From NCBI GenBank assembly GCA_963752225.1, contig CAVVXS010000007.1:558001-622000 (forward strand): 64,000 bases of DNA. Direction: 5' to 3'. Of this stretch, positions 8,382 to 16,957 are shown piece after piece. Within the stretch, counting starts at the first letter, position 1. Every line of letters begins with the position of its first letter. The notes under the pieces were generated by a model that ran no database searches, was not told the DNA's origin, and was given only the letters and a program-made list of their open reading frames with translations. The translations under genes were made by a program, and so were the position numbers. This DNA is from JBBROS01 sp963752225. GTDB taxonomy: Bacteria; Pseudomonadota; Alphaproteobacteria; Acetobacterales; Acetobacteraceae.

Positions 8382-9296
8382 ATGGACGTGGTGGCGGGGT
8401 TCCGCGTGTTCGTCAGGGTGGCGGAATCCGGATCGTTCTCGGCCGTCGCGCGGGAGCTCGGGCTCACCCAGCCGGCCGTGTCGCGGCAGGTGAGCGCGCT
8501 CGAAACCCATCTCGGCGCCCGGCTGGTGCAGCGTACCACGCGCAGCCTGGCGCTGACGGCAGACGGGCAGGACTTGCTGGGGCCGGCGCGGGCGGTGCTC
8601 GAGGCGGTCGAGCGGGCCGAGAGCGCGGTCGGCAGCCACCATGACGGGCCGGCTGGATTGGTCCGGGTCAGCTCCAGCGTGACGTTCGGGCGGGTGGTGA
8701 TCGCACCGCGGCTGCCGAGCCTGCTGGCCCGCTACCCGAAGCTCGAGGTGGACCTGCGGCTCGACGACCGGCCGACCGACCTCGTGCATGAGGGCGTGGA
8801 CGTGGCGGTGCGGGTCGGCGAGATCGGCGAAGCTTCGTTGATCGCCCGCCGGATCGGCGTGGTGTCGCGCGCAGTGATGGCCTCGTCCGAGTACCTCGCC
8901 CGGCACGGCGTGCCGGCGACCTTGGAGGACCTCGCCGGGCACGAATGCATCCTGCAAGACCGCAACGCGCATCCGGATCTGTGGCAGCTGGAAAGCGCCG
9001 ATGGTCCGCGCACTGTCCGCGTGCACGGGCGCTTCCGCACCGACAGCGCCGAAGCGGTCCGTGTCGCCGTGATTGCCGGCATGGGCCTGGCGGTGACCTC
9101 GAGCTGGCTGCTGCAGCGCGAACTGGCCACCGGAGCGGTGCAGATGGTGCTGCCGGACTGGCGCGCCCCGGCCGCACCGGTCCATGCGGTCTACCCGAGC
9201 CAGCGCAATCTTGCGCCGCGGTCGCGGGCGGTGATCGACTTCCTGGTCGATGAGTTCAGGGCCGACCCCGGTCTATCCGGCCCGATGCCACGCTGA
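8382..9296 (+). CDS. LysR-family transcriptional regulator
   Basis: 304 aa. An N-terminal winged helix (FRVFVRVAESGSFSAVAREL, LTQPAVSRQVSALE) is followed by a LysR effector domain from about residue 90. It resembles the AaeR/DsdC-type group that often activates a divergent gene. The ATG at 8382 (MDVVAGF) gives the standard N-terminus. The divergent neighbour is ohr, and the 142-bp region between contains an imperfect inverted repeat (GACCAGTTAAA near 8262 and TTTAGTGGTC near 8315) that could be its binding site. A perfect hairpin terminator follows the gene. Confidence 0.9.
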   Translation: MDVVAGFRVFVRVAESGSFSAVARELGLTQPAVSRQVSALETHLGARLVQRTTRSLALTADGQDLLGPARAVLEAVERAESAVGSHHDGPAGLVRVSSSVTFGRVVIAPRLPSLLARYPKLEVDLRLDDRPTDLVHEGVDVAVRVGEIGEASLIARRIGVVSRAVMASSEYLARHGVPATLEDLAGHECILQDRNAHPDLWQLESADGPRTVRVHGRFRTDSAEAVRVAVIAGMGLAVTSSWLLQRELATGAVQMVLPDWRAPAAPVHAVYPSQRNLAPRSRAVIDFLVDEFRADPGLSGPMPR

Positions 9297-9311
9297 GGCC
9301 CGCCCATGCGA

Positions 9312-9339
9312 AAGCCCTCCCGGCGAACCGGGAGGGCTT
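9312..9339. terminator. Bidirectional hairpin terminator
   Basis: Perfect 12-bp inverted repeat (AAGCCCTCCCGG, loop CGAA, then its complement) in the 79-bp gap between the LysR gene and the convergent DUF2382 gene. The A/T pairs at the stem base give a short U run in either direction, so it can serve both transcripts. Confidence 0.8.
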
Positions 9340-9375
9340 GAGCGACGACGCGGACCGGCCCGACGCGGCGAGCCG

Positions 9376-10515
9376 CTACTTGCGCGGAGTGTTGGTGCCG
9401 CTGGTGCTCGCACCCGGGGTCGCGTTCGGATTGGCGGCGACGTTGCCCGGCAACGAGCCCTTCTGCCCCGCCGCGTCGCCGGCTCCCTCGACCTCGACCT
9501 CGGTCTTGCGCACGGTGTCCCGGACGGTTTCGGTCCGGTCGCTTTCCTGCTTGCTCAACCCAATCTCCTCCACGACGCGCGCTTCCTTGCCGACGACCGC
9601 CTCTTCGGAGGTCGCCCGGGCCTCGATGGTACGCTCCTGGAAGGCGCCGAAGTCGGCGGCGGTCGCGGGCCGGTCGACCGGACGGCGCTCGATGTCGACA
9701 TGCTCCTGGTGCAATTGCACGGTCTCTTCGACCGGGCGCTCGACGATGTAGCTGCGGACCCGCACTGCGCCGCCCGCGACTTCGCGCTTGCCGACCCGGA
9801 GGCGCTCCTCCATGACCTTGATCGTTTCCGGCGACGCGTCGTTGCCGACCACGTTATGGGCTGCGGCCTCGGTCCTGGCCGTGGTGTCCGACGTGGGCGC
9901 CGCGCGGCCTGGAGCCTGCGTCGCGTATCCGGTCGACAAGCCGGCGGCCGGAGTGGCGGCCGCGCTGGCGGTGCCGGCTGCGCTGGCGTTCGGCGTGGTG
10001 TTCAACCCGGCGTCCACAGCATGGCCGGCGGTGGCCGTGTTCGAAGTGGGGGTGCCCGACGCCGACCCCGTGGTGTCGTAGCCGGTCTGGCGCCACTCCT
10101 CGAGCTTGGCGTCGAAGTCGAGCGGAGCGGTCTGCTCGAGCGTGTGGATCAGATGCTGCCGGTCCATCGTGCGGTCCGGAGTGACGACCAGCATGGCATG
10201 GCCCCGGGCGATGGCGCTGTTGTAGGTATTGCGCTCCTCGTCGGGCACGAACAGGCTCTTGATCGAGCCCCACAGCCCGCCGTCGCTGCTCGACAACTCC
10301 GTAGCGGCCGACGCAGAGCCGGTGTCGCGGCTCATGACCTGCATCGCGTTCGCGGCAAAGCCGGCCCGGACCAGGACGTCCTGTGCAGCACGGGCCTCGG
10401 CGTCGGTTTCATAGAGCGCCACGATCTGGTTGTCGTGCACCGCCGGGTCGTAGAGGCCGGTATCATGCGCTGCGGCCTGGTTCAGGCGGGGTGCATCGTG
10501 CGTATTGTCGCTCAT
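9376..10515 (-). CDS. YsnF-type stress protein with DUF2382 domain
   Basis: 379 aa. Residues about 28-130 resemble a general-stress (17M-like) domain (IVALYETDAEARAAQDVLVR). A low-complexity Ala/Thr/Ser linker (about 150-230) follows, and then a DUF2382 (YsnF/AvaK) domain (about 232-345) with charged repeats such as MEERLRVGKREVAGG and RTIEARATSEEAVVGKEARV. The tail is Gly/Ser/Asn/Pro-rich. There is no signal peptide. The family is heat/desiccation-stress associated but biochemically undefined. The start overlaps the stop of a second DUF2382 gene by 4 nt (ATGA, 10512-10515), forming a two-gene unit. Confidence 0.85.
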   Translation of the reverse strand: MSDNTHDAPRLNQAAAHDTGLYDPAVHDNQIVALYETDAEARAAQDVLVRAGFAANAMQVMSRDTGSASAATELSSSDGGLWGSIKSLFVPDEERNTYNSAIARGHAMLVVTPDRTMDRQHLIHTLEQTAPLDFDAKLEEWRQTGYDTTGSASGTPTSNTATAGHAVDAGLNTTPNASAAGTASAAATPAAGLSTGYATQAPGRAAPTSDTTARTEAAAHNVVGNDASPETIKVMEERLRVGKREVAGGAVRVRSYIVERPVEETVQLHQEHVDIERRPVDRPATAADFGAFQERTIEARATSEEAVVGKEARVVEEIGLSKQESDRTETVRDTVRKTEVEVEGAGDAAGQKGSLPGNVAANPNATPGASTSGTNTPRK

Positions 10516-10940
10516 GTGGTGGTCCTTTCTGGGTTGGGCGGAGCCGCGGCCTGCTCGACCTCGGCGTGCTCGCGACGCAACGTGACGGTTTGAGTGTCGA
10601 CGTGACGGGCCTCATCGATGCGGATGCGAAGTTCCTCCCGGAGGAACAACCGCTTTTCCACCACCACCCGCTCCTCGATGATCGGCACGACGATCGTGTC
10701 GCCTTCGCGCCGAGCCGGCGGCGGCCGGTCGACGAAGCGGCCGACCGCAACCCGCTCGACGTCCACGCTCTGCCGGCTCAACGCGGTCTCGACCACCTCG
10801 TCGTGCTCGGAGACGCCGATGTGGACACGCGCCCGCCCGGTCTCGACCGTGCGCTTGGCCACGTGCAGGCGCTCTTCCAGCACCGGCACGATCTCCACTT
10901 CAACGGATGGTGCCGCGGCTTCGGCCGGGTCGGTTGGCAT
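10512..10940 (-). CDS. Short DUF2382 (YsnF-like) protein
   Basis: 142 aa, made almost entirely of a DUF2382 domain: VEIVPVLEERLHVAKRTVETGRARV near the N-terminus and VPIIEERVVVEKRLFLREELRI in the second half. It is a stand-alone version of the C-terminal domain of the next gene, to which it is coupled by ATGA. The ATG of MPTDPAEA was chosen because the sequence before it no longer resembles the family. It is probably cytoplasmic and stress-induced; its biochemical role is unknown. Confidence 0.82.
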   Translation of the reverse strand: MPTDPAEAAAPSVEVEIVPVLEERLHVAKRTVETGRARVHIGVSEHDEVVETALSRQSVDVERVAVGRFVDRPPPARREGDTIVVPIIEERVVVEKRLFLREELRIRIDEARHVDTQTVTLRREHAEVEQAAAPPNPERTTT

Positions 10941-11051
10941 CGTGAGGCTCCCCCGATCGGCGTCAACGCCGCGTCGCCAAGCCACAGCGCCCGGCAAGGG
11001 GCCGGGTTCGACGACACGACGATTTCGTGAGGGTGAAGCTAACGGGTGCCG

Positions 11052-11999
11052 TTACGTCGGCGGGCCGGTGATCCCGTCGACCTCCTCGATCTCCTCGGCG
11101 GTCAGGGTCCAACCACCGGCGGCGACGTTCGCGGCGATCTGCTCCGGCTTGGTGGCGCCGGCGATCACGCTGCTGACCGGCGCGCGCGACAGCAGCCAGG
11201 AGAATGCGAGTTCGAGAATGGTGTGGCCGCGCGACGCCGCGAAATCCTGAAGCTTCTCGGCAACGGCCCAGTTCTTCTCGGTCAGATACTTGTCGGCCAG
11301 GCGCGCCGTCTTGGTCAGGCGCGCGCCCTCCGGCATCGGCGTGTTGCGCTGGTACTTACCGGTCAGCAGGCCGCTGGCGAGCGGGAAGTAGGGCAGCAGG
11401 CCCAAACCGTAGGCGCGCATGGCCGGCATCAGATCGGTCTCGTGCCGGCGGACCACCAGGCTGACCTCGTCCTGACAGGACACGAAGCCGGCCATATTGT
11501 TGCCCCGCGCGGTCCAGGCCGCCTCCACCACCTGCCAAGCCGGAAAGTTGCTGCAGCCGTAATAGCGGATCTTGCCGGCGCGGGTGAGGTCCTCCAACGC
11601 CCGGAGCGTTTCCTCGACCGGGGTGAGCGGGTCCGGGAAATGCTGCTGGTAGAGGTCGATCCAGTCGGTGCGCAGCCGCTTAAGGCTGGCCTCGACGGCG
11701 GCGACGATGTAGCGGCGGCTGGCGCCCTTCAGCGTCTCGGCGTCGTTCATCGGCATGCCGAACTTCGACGCCAGCACGATGTCCTTGCGCCGGTCGCCGA
11801 GCAATTCGCCCAGCACCGTCTCGGAGCCGCCGCGCTCGCCGTAGACGTCGGCGGTGTCGAACAGGGTGATACCGGCATCCAGCGCGGCGTGCACCACGCG
11901 GCGGGAGGCATCGAGGTCGATGCGGCCGCCGAAATTGTTGCAGCCGAGGCCGATGGCTGAAACGCGCAGGCCGGAGCGGCCGAGGTTGCGGATCTCCAT
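11052..11999 (-). CDS. Aldo/keto reductase
   Basis: 315 aa (beta/alpha)8 oxidoreductase. The catalytic tetrad is present: D48 and Y53 (FDTADVYGERGG), K79 (LASKFGM) and H120 (YQQHFPD). The C-terminal NADP-binding SSVIAGATKPEQI is intact. It belongs to the YajO/Tas/Kv-beta-like group that reduces aldehydes and ketones. Its ATG overlaps the stop of the glutathionyl-hydroquinone reductase gene by one base (TGATG at 11997-12001). The pairing suggests detoxification of quinones or reactive carbonyls. Confidence 0.9.
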   Translation of the reverse strand: MEIRNLGRSGLRVSAIGLGCNNFGGRIDLDASRRVVHAALDAGITLFDTADVYGERGGSETVLGELLGDRRKDIVLASKFGMPMNDAETLKGASRRYIVAAVEASLKRLRTDWIDLYQQHFPDPLTPVEETLRALEDLTRAGKIRYYGCSNFPAWQVVEAAWTARGNNMAGFVSCQDEVSLVVRRHETDLMPAMRAYGLGLLPYFPLASGLLTGKYQRNTPMPEGARLTKTARLADKYLTEKNWAVAEKLQDFAASRGHTILELAFSWLLSRAPVSSVIAGATKPEQIAANVAAGGWTLTAEEIEEVDGITGPPT

Positions 12000-12958
12000 C
12001 AGGCGTATTGCACCCCGCGCTCGCGGACATGCGGCGACTCCCAGTCGAGCAGCGGGCCGACGGGGACGATGCCGTGCGGATTGATGGTCGGGTGGCTCAT
12101 GTAATAGTGGCCTTTGATGTGGAGGAAATCGACCGTCGCCTTGATGCCGGGCTGCGCGTAGAGGTCGCGCGCGTAGCCCCACAGGTTGCGGTAGTCGGTC
12201 AGGCGCCGGAGGTTGCACTTGAAATGCCCGACATACACCGCGTCGAACCGCACCAGCGTGGTGAACAGCCGCCAATCGGCTTCGGTGATGGCGTCGCCGC
12301 AAAGATAGCGGCGATGCGCGAGCCGGTCCTCCAGCCAGTCCAGCGTCTCGAACAACGGTTGGACCGCCGCCTCATACGCCTGCTGCGTCGTGGCGAAGCC
12401 GGCCTTGTAGACGCCGTTGTTGACCGAGCCGTAGATGCGGGCGTTGAGCGCGTCGATCTCGGGCCGCAGCGCCTCCGGGTAGAAGTCGCCGGGCTTGGCG
12501 CCGTGACGGTCGAACGCCGTGTTGAACATGCGGATGATTTCGGCGCTCTCGTTGTTGACGATGGTGCGCGATTGCGTGTCCCACAGCACCGGCACGGTGA
12601 CGCGGCTGGTGATGCTGGGGTCGGCGCGGGTGTAGATCTCGTGCAGATAGCGGGCGCCGTCCGGGTCGGGCACAACGCCGGGGCCGGTTTCGAAGCTCCA
12701 GCCCTGCTCGGCCATATGCCAGTGCACGACGCTGACCGGGACCATGTCCTCGAGCCCTTTCAGCACCCGGAAGATCATCGTGCGGTGGGCCCATGGGCAG
12801 GCGAGCGAGACATACAAGCGGTAGCGGCCAGGCTCGGCGGGGAACCGCTCGTCGCCGAGTTGGTGACGGAACCGGCTTTCGCTGCGCTGGAAGGCGCCGC
12901 CGGTCTTGCTGGTGTCATACCACTGGTCCTGCCAGCGGCCTTCGACGAGGAGGCCCAT
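11999..12958 (-). CDS. Glutathionyl-hydroquinone reductase (Xi-class GST, YqjG/PcpF-like)
   Basis: 319 aa, the length of the Xi class rather than an ordinary 200-aa GST. The catalytic motif LACPWAHR places C54 in the thioredoxin-like domain, and NNESAEIIRMFN binds glutathione. The C-terminal helical domain contains ADWRLFTTLVRFDAVYVGHFKCN, diagnostic of the family. The enzyme reduces S-glutathionyl-hydroquinones to hydroquinones in the cytoplasm. It is translationally coupled to the aldo/keto reductase downstream. Confidence 0.92.
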   Translation of the reverse strand: MGLLVEGRWQDQWYDTSKTGGAFQRSESRFRHQLGDERFPAEPGRYRLYVSLACPWAHRTMIFRVLKGLEDMVPVSVVHWHMAEQGWSFETGPGVVPDPDGARYLHEIYTRADPSITSRVTVPVLWDTQSRTIVNNESAEIIRMFNTAFDRHGAKPGDFYPEALRPEIDALNARIYGSVNNGVYKAGFATTQQAYEAAVQPLFETLDWLEDRLAHRRYLCGDAITEADWRLFTTLVRFDAVYVGHFKCNLRRLTDYRNLWGYARDLYAQPGIKATVDFLHIKGHYYMSHPTINPHGIVPVGPLLDWESPHVRERGVQYA

Positions 12959-13007
12959 GGGATGCGGTCCTTGCCTGCCGCGATGGGCTCGCGCCCACCG
13001 GCGACGG

Positions 13008-13724
13008 TTACGAGGGTGATTTCGCGGGCGACAGGGTGGCGATCTCGTTGATCAGCTTGCGAGTCATCGCCTCACCGAAGGCGGGGAACTCGTGCACCTC
13101 GATGACGAAGCTGCCGGGGCCGCCGACGACATTGGTGCGATACCACTCGGTCAAGCCACCTGGCGGCTGCACGTGCGCGTAGGTGTAGCTGACCGGGTGG
13201 TCGTTGATGATGGCGAGGCCGTTGACCGTGATGCCGGCCGCGACCGCGTCGTCGCGAGCCGCCACGGCTTCCCGGCCCGCATTGTTGGTGCCGTCGCCGG
13301 CCACGTCGATGATCCGCCGCGTTGTCTCGACCGGCGCCTCGGCCAGCAGCTGCATCGAGCGGTCGATGCCGGCGCTGATGCTGGTACGGCCCCAAAATGA
13401 GCGCGGCGCCGCCTCGATGGCGTCCGCCATGGCGCGCAAGCTGTCCGGATCGCGGACGATGCGCCAATCCATCACCGTCTTCACCTCGTATGACCCGGCA
13501 AACTCCACATAAGCCACCGCGATGGCGCCGATCGCGCCGTTGCGGATCGCGGAAAGCACGCGCGGGTCCTGGAAGGCTGCGGCATAGCCTTGTTTCTGCA
13601 TCTGGAACTCGGTGTCGTCCACGCTGCGCGACACGTCGCTGAGCAGCACCAAGGCGAGGTCGACGGGCTCGGCAGCCCGGGCCAGGTCGGGCATCAACAG
13701 CAGCAGCAGGGCGAGTGCGCGCAT
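13008..13724 (-). CDS. Secreted DUF1194 (von Willebrand A-like) protein
   Basis: 238 aa with a clear signal peptide (MRALALLLLLMPDLARA). The mature protein begins VDLALVLLSDVSRSVDD, a MIDAS-like D-x-S-x-S pattern, and contains GRTSISAGIDRSMQLL and IIDVAGDGTNN, as in vWA folds. DUF1194 proteins are common in alphaproteobacteria and have no known function. The ATG immediately before the signal peptide was chosen; longer in-frame starts would add an arginine/proline-rich stretch unlike the family. Confidence 0.85.
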   Translation of the reverse strand: MRALALLLLLMPDLARAAEPVDLALVLLSDVSRSVDDTEFQMQKQGYAAAFQDPRVLSAIRNGAIGAIAVAYVEFAGSYEVKTVMDWRIVRDPDSLRAMADAIEAAPRSFWGRTSISAGIDRSMQLLAEAPVETTRRIIDVAGDGTNNAGREAVAARDDAVAAGITVNGLAIINDHPVSYTYAHVQPPGGLTEWYRTNVVGGPGSFVIEVHEFPAFGEAMTRKLINEIATLSPAKSPS

Positions 13725-13798
13725 CGGCGACGGCCTCCGTTGACAAGGCGCCATGGTGGCGCGGGTCGCGGCCGAGGGAAAGGGGGGTGCGCGGGCCG

Positions 13799-14473
13799 CT
13801 ACTGGCTGGACCAGATGATCCGGTGCACCCACGCCACCTCGGCCAGATCGAAGCTGCGGTCGGGGTGGGCGGGGTTGAGGCTGCGAAGCTCGATTCGCTT
13901 GGCCGAGCGGCGGGCGAGCTGCTTGGCCATCACCTCGCCGGCCACCGTCCGGGCAACCACGCGGTCGCCGCGGCGGATCGGGGCGGCGGGCGACACGACC
14001 ACGGTGTCGCCGTCCCGCAGCACCGGCTCCATGCTGTCGCCGGCGATCTCCAGCCCGTAGGCATGCGGGTCGCCGATTTCCGGCAGGCTCATCTCGTCCC
14101 AGCCGGCGCCGACCGGAAAACCCGCGTCGTCGAAATACCCGGCATTGCCGGCCTGGGCGAAGCCGAGCAACGGAATACGCCGGGGCGGCCGGGCGGAGCC
14201 GACCGTGCGGGTGCCGGTGACCAGTGCGGTAAATTGCTCGAGGCTGGCGCCGGTAGCGTCAAGGACCTTGGCCAGGCTTTCGGTGCTCGGCCAACGGGCG
14301 CGGCCGTCTGGCATGCGGCGCTTGCTGGGGTTGAACGTGGTGGGATCGAGGCCGGACCGCTTGGCGAGGCCCGATGCCGATAAACCGTACTCGGCCGCAA
14401 GAGTGTCGAGAGCCCGCCAGATATCGTCGTGTTTCAAGACCCAGCCCCGAATCTCAAGATTGAGCCGGACCAT
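13799..14473 (-). CDS. LexA/CI-like repressor with S24 peptidase domain
   Basis: 224 aa. Residues about 17-90 form a helix-turn-helix (YGLSASGLAKRSGLDPTTFN), and residues about 98-215 an S24 self-cleavage domain. The Ser/Lys dyad is visible as S147 (IAGDSMEPVLRDGD) and K184 (GEVMAKQL), and a candidate Ala-Gly cleavage bond lies in FAQAGNAGYF. The HTH is not that of canonical LexA, so it is a phage-CI-type or stress-responsive repressor. No prophage genes are adjacent. A palindrome 58-70 bp upstream of the start may be its own operator. Confidence 0.85.
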   Translation of the reverse strand: MVRLNLEIRGWVLKHDDIWRALDTLAAEYGLSASGLAKRSGLDPTTFNPSKRRMPDGRARWPSTESLAKVLDATGASLEQFTALVTGTRTVGSARPPRRIPLLGFAQAGNAGYFDDAGFPVGAGWDEMSLPEIGDPHAYGLEIAGDSMEPVLRDGDTVVVSPAAPIRRGDRVVARTVAGEVMAKQLARRSAKRIELRSLNPAHPDRSFDLAEVAWVHRIIWSSQ

Positions 14474-14510
14474 CTAAGCTAGGAATTATCGCCAACGCAA
14501 CTAGGAAAAC

Positions 14511-14543
14511 TCACCTTTACGTCAGTTTCGGTGAATTGTTCAC
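14511..14543. promoter_or_regulatory. Candidate operator upstream of S24 repressor
   Basis: Two nested symmetric elements: TCACC...GGTGA (14511-14515 and 14530-14534) and a perfect palindrome GTGAATTGTTCAC (14531-14543). They lie in the only non-coding gap upstream of the repressor, which reads leftward from 14473. CI/LexA-type repressors commonly autoregulate through such sites. Binding is inferred, not shown. Confidence 0.4.
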
Positions 14544-14549
14544 GAATGG

Positions 14550-15611
14550 TCAACTCGGCTTAGCGGCACGTCCCAGGATAGCTGCCCGATGCTGCCACCC
14601 GCGCCGGATTGCACGCAGGGCGGGCCGCTCGACAGTGTAGCTCACGGCCGTTGCCAAGCTTAGCACCAGGCAGATCGCGGCAACGATTGCCAGCGCGTGC
14701 GGCCAGCCTGCCCGGTCGGCCGCGCGGAGGACGACGTAGGCCGGGTACTCGTGAACCAAGTAGAGCGGGTATGACACGGAGCCCAGCCAGACCAGCGGCG
14801 CCGTCGCAAGCCATTTCATGCGGCCGTGGGACGCGCCGAAGATCAGGCCCATGCCGGCCACGCACATGAGCGCGGGGCCCGGCGGGTAGGTGATGAAGAC
14901 CGTGACGAGGCAGATCGCGATCGTAGTGACCGACCAGCCCCGGTGCTGTCCGCGCCAAAGCTGGTAGAGCATCATGCCCGCGACCAGGAACGTCGCGTAG
15001 GGCAGCAGCAGCAGCTGGCGCGCACGCCAGGGCAGGACGACGCCGAACTGACCCATGACGGCGTCGGCCAGGCAGAGCAACGCCCAGGCCAACGCGGCCC
15101 AACGAACCCGATGCCATTGCCCGGCCGCGAACAGCGCCAGCGCGTAGGCGTAGAACATCAGCTCGACCGTCAGGCTCCAGTAAACGCCGGCCACGTTCGG
15201 CACGAGAAGGTAGGCCTGCAGCATCGTCGCATTGACCAGGATGTCCCGCAGCGAGGGCGCGGCGCCCGGGAGGGGCCACAATCCGACCACCGCGACGGTC
15301 AGCAGCAACGACGCCCAGTAGGCCGGGTAGATGCGAGACACCCGGCTGACGATGAAATCAGCCGGTGTTTTGCAGCGATCCACCGTCCAGCTGATCACGA
15401 AGCCGCTGATGAGAAAGAACCAGAGCACCGGCAGCACGCCGAGGTCGAGCGCGGTGAGACCCGGCAGCAGCGGCTCGGCCGGGGTGTCGCGGCCCGCCAT
15501 GAAATGCGGATAGCGCAGAAGGACGTGGTACAAGACGACCCAAAGCGCGGCCAGGCCACGATACGCATCGAGCGCCTCGAGCCGGACGCGCGGAGCCGCC
15601 TCGACCGTCAC
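14550..15611 (-). CDS. Acyltransferase 3 family membrane protein
   Basis: 353 aa, about ten hydrophobic helices. Family hallmarks are RLEALDAYRGLAALWVVLYH near the N-terminus (with the conserved R and H), a FFLISGFVISW helix and SRIYPAYWA. The GTG at 15611 is preferred because it makes a 4-nt GTGA overlap with the stop of the small upstream gene. The family O-acetylates or succinylates surface polysaccharides, peptidoglycan or small molecules at the inner membrane; the acceptor is unknown. Confidence 0.87.
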   Translation of the reverse strand: MTVEAAPRVRLEALDAYRGLAALWVVLYHVLLRYPHFMAGRDTPAEPLLPGLTALDLGVLPVLWFFLISGFVISWTVDRCKTPADFIVSRVSRIYPAYWASLLLTVAVVGLWPLPGAAPSLRDILVNATMLQAYLLVPNVAGVYWSLTVELMFYAYALALFAAGQWHRVRWAALAWALLCLADAVMGQFGVVLPWRARQLLLLPYATFLVAGMMLYQLWRGQHRGWSVTTIAICLVTVFITYPPGPALMCVAGMGLIFGASHGRMKWLATAPLVWLGSVSYPLYLVHEYPAYVVLRAADRAGWPHALAIVAAICLVLSLATAVSYTVERPALRAIRRGWQHRAAILGRAAKPS

Positions 15612-15832
15612 TCGGCCGGACCGGCGTGCAGGATCTCGCTGCGGTGGCGGGCGCGGCCGGCCTGGGTGGTGGTGAAGCGACCATCCGGCCGGGTGGCGGC
15701 AAGGCCCATCCCGGCCAGACGCTCGAGGCAAGGGCCGTCCTTCAACTGCGGCGGGCGGCCGACGTCGGCGGCCAGCACCAGGCGATGCAGCGCGGCGCGG
15801 CAGCAAGTCTCGAGATACGGCTCTTTCCACAT
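15608..15832 (-). CDS. Small conserved hypothetical protein
   Basis: 74 aa (MWKEPYLETCCRAALHRLVL...). Not assigned to a family. The pattern GMGLAATRPDGRFTTTQAGRARH resembles the wing of a small winged-helix protein, but this is only an impression. It has no signal peptide or membrane segment. The stop is embedded in a GTGA overlap with the acyltransferase gene, and it is divergent from pyrD across 81 bp, which supports it being a real gene. Confidence 0.65.
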   Translation of the reverse strand: MWKEPYLETCCRAALHRLVLAADVGRPPQLKDGPCLERLAGMGLAATRPDGRFTTTQAGRARHRSEILHAGPAE

Positions 15833-15913
15833 GGTTCTCGTCCGGGCGGCCGGACCCTACCGGGGCAGCCCGCTCTTCTCAAGCGAGCTGGGATCGGGCA
15901 GACAGCCCGCGCC

Positions 15914-16957
15914 ATGGTTCCCGCCCTTGCCACTGCCCTGACCCCGTTGCTGCGCCGGATGGACGCCGAGCGGGCGCATCGCTGGGCCGTCCTGGCGCTG
16001 CGCCTCGGCCTCGCCGGGCAGGAGCACGGCAGCGACGCGGGCCTGGAGACCGAAGCGATGGGGCTGCGGTTCCGCAACCCGATCGGGCTCGCAGCCGGGT
16101 TCGACAAGGATGCGGTGGCAGTGCGCGGCTTGTCGCGGCTCGGCTTCGGCTTCGTCGAGACCGGGACGGTGACGCCGCGGCCGCAGGCGGGGAACCCGGC
16201 GCCGCGGGTGTTCCGGCTGGAAGCGGACCGGGCGGTGATCAACCGCTACGGGCTGAACAACCGCGGGCTCGACGCCTATGTGGCGCAGCTTGCTGCCCTA
16301 CGGCGCCGCGCCGCGCCGGTCGGCGCCAACGTCGGCATCAACAAGGAGGGCGCCGATCCGGAGCGCGACTACCCGGCGCTGATCGCCGCGGTGGCGCCCC
16401 ACGCCGACTACGTCGTGATCAACGTCAGTTCGCCGAACACGCCGGGCCTGCGCGACCTGCAAGGCGAAGTGCAGCTGCGGCGCATCCTGGCCGCCGTGGC
16501 GGCCGCCGTTCCGGTACGCCCGCCGCTGCTGGTCAAGGTCGCGCCGGATCTGTCGGAGGCGGGGCTGGAGGCGGTGGTCGAGGCGGCGGTGGCGCACGGC
16601 GTCGAGGGGCTCGTGGTGGGCAACACCACGGTCGCGCGGCCGGCGACGCTGCGCTCGGCGCAGGCGGGGCAGGCGGGCGGGCTGTCCGGGCCGCCGTTGC
16701 TGGCGCCGAGCACGGCCGTGCTGGCGCGAGCTTATCGGTTCGCGGCGGGCCGGCTGGTGCTGATCGGCTGCGGCGGCGTCGGCAGCGGGGCCGACGTGCT
16801 CGCGAAGCTGCAAGCGGGGGCGAGTCTGGTGCAGGTCTACACGGCATTCACCTATGAGGGGCCGGCTCTGGTGGGGCGGCTCAAGCGCGAGTTGCGGACG
16901 GCATTGCGCGCCGCCGGGCTGCCGAGCGTCGCCGCCGCAGTCGGGACGGCACGGTGA
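15914..16957 (+). CDS. pyrD: Dihydroorotate dehydrogenase (quinone), class 2
   Basis: 347 aa, full length. The N-terminal helical extension typical of membrane-associated class 2 enzymes (LTPLLRRMDAERAHRWAVLAL) is followed by NPIGLAAGFDKD, FVETGTVTPRPQAGNP, INRYGLNNRGLD and the catalytic-serine segment NVSSPNTPGLRDLQ, with FMN-phosphate binding LIGCGGVGSGADVL. It oxidises dihydroorotate to orotate and passes electrons to ubiquinone. The following HAD gene starts within its stop (GTGA). Confidence 0.96.
   Translation: MVPALATALTPLLRRMDAERAHRWAVLALRLGLAGQEHGSDAGLETEAMGLRFRNPIGLAAGFDKDAVAVRGLSRLGFGFVETGTVTPRPQAGNPAPRVFRLEADRAVINRYGLNNRGLDAYVAQLAALRRRAAPVGANVGINKEGADPERDYPALIAAVAPHADYVVINVSSPNTPGLRDLQGEVQLRRILAAVAAAVPVRPPLLVKVAPDLSEAGLEAVVEAAVAHGVEGLVVGNTTVARPATLRSAQAGQAGGLSGPPLLAPSTAVLARAYRFAAGRLVLIGCGGVGSGADVLAKLQAGASLVQVYTAFTYEGPALVGRLKRELRTALRAAGLPSVAAAVGTAR

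Noticed and set aside
13725..13832. N-terminal extension of the DUF1194 gene
   Set aside because: It precedes a perfect signal peptide and has shadow-like composition; the ATG at 13724 is preferred.
15608..15830. Longer acyltransferase reading from 15830
   Set aside because: The extra N-terminus is arginine/proline-rich, overlaps the 74-aa gene in another frame, and the GTG at 15611 in a GTGA overlap gives a family-like N-terminus.
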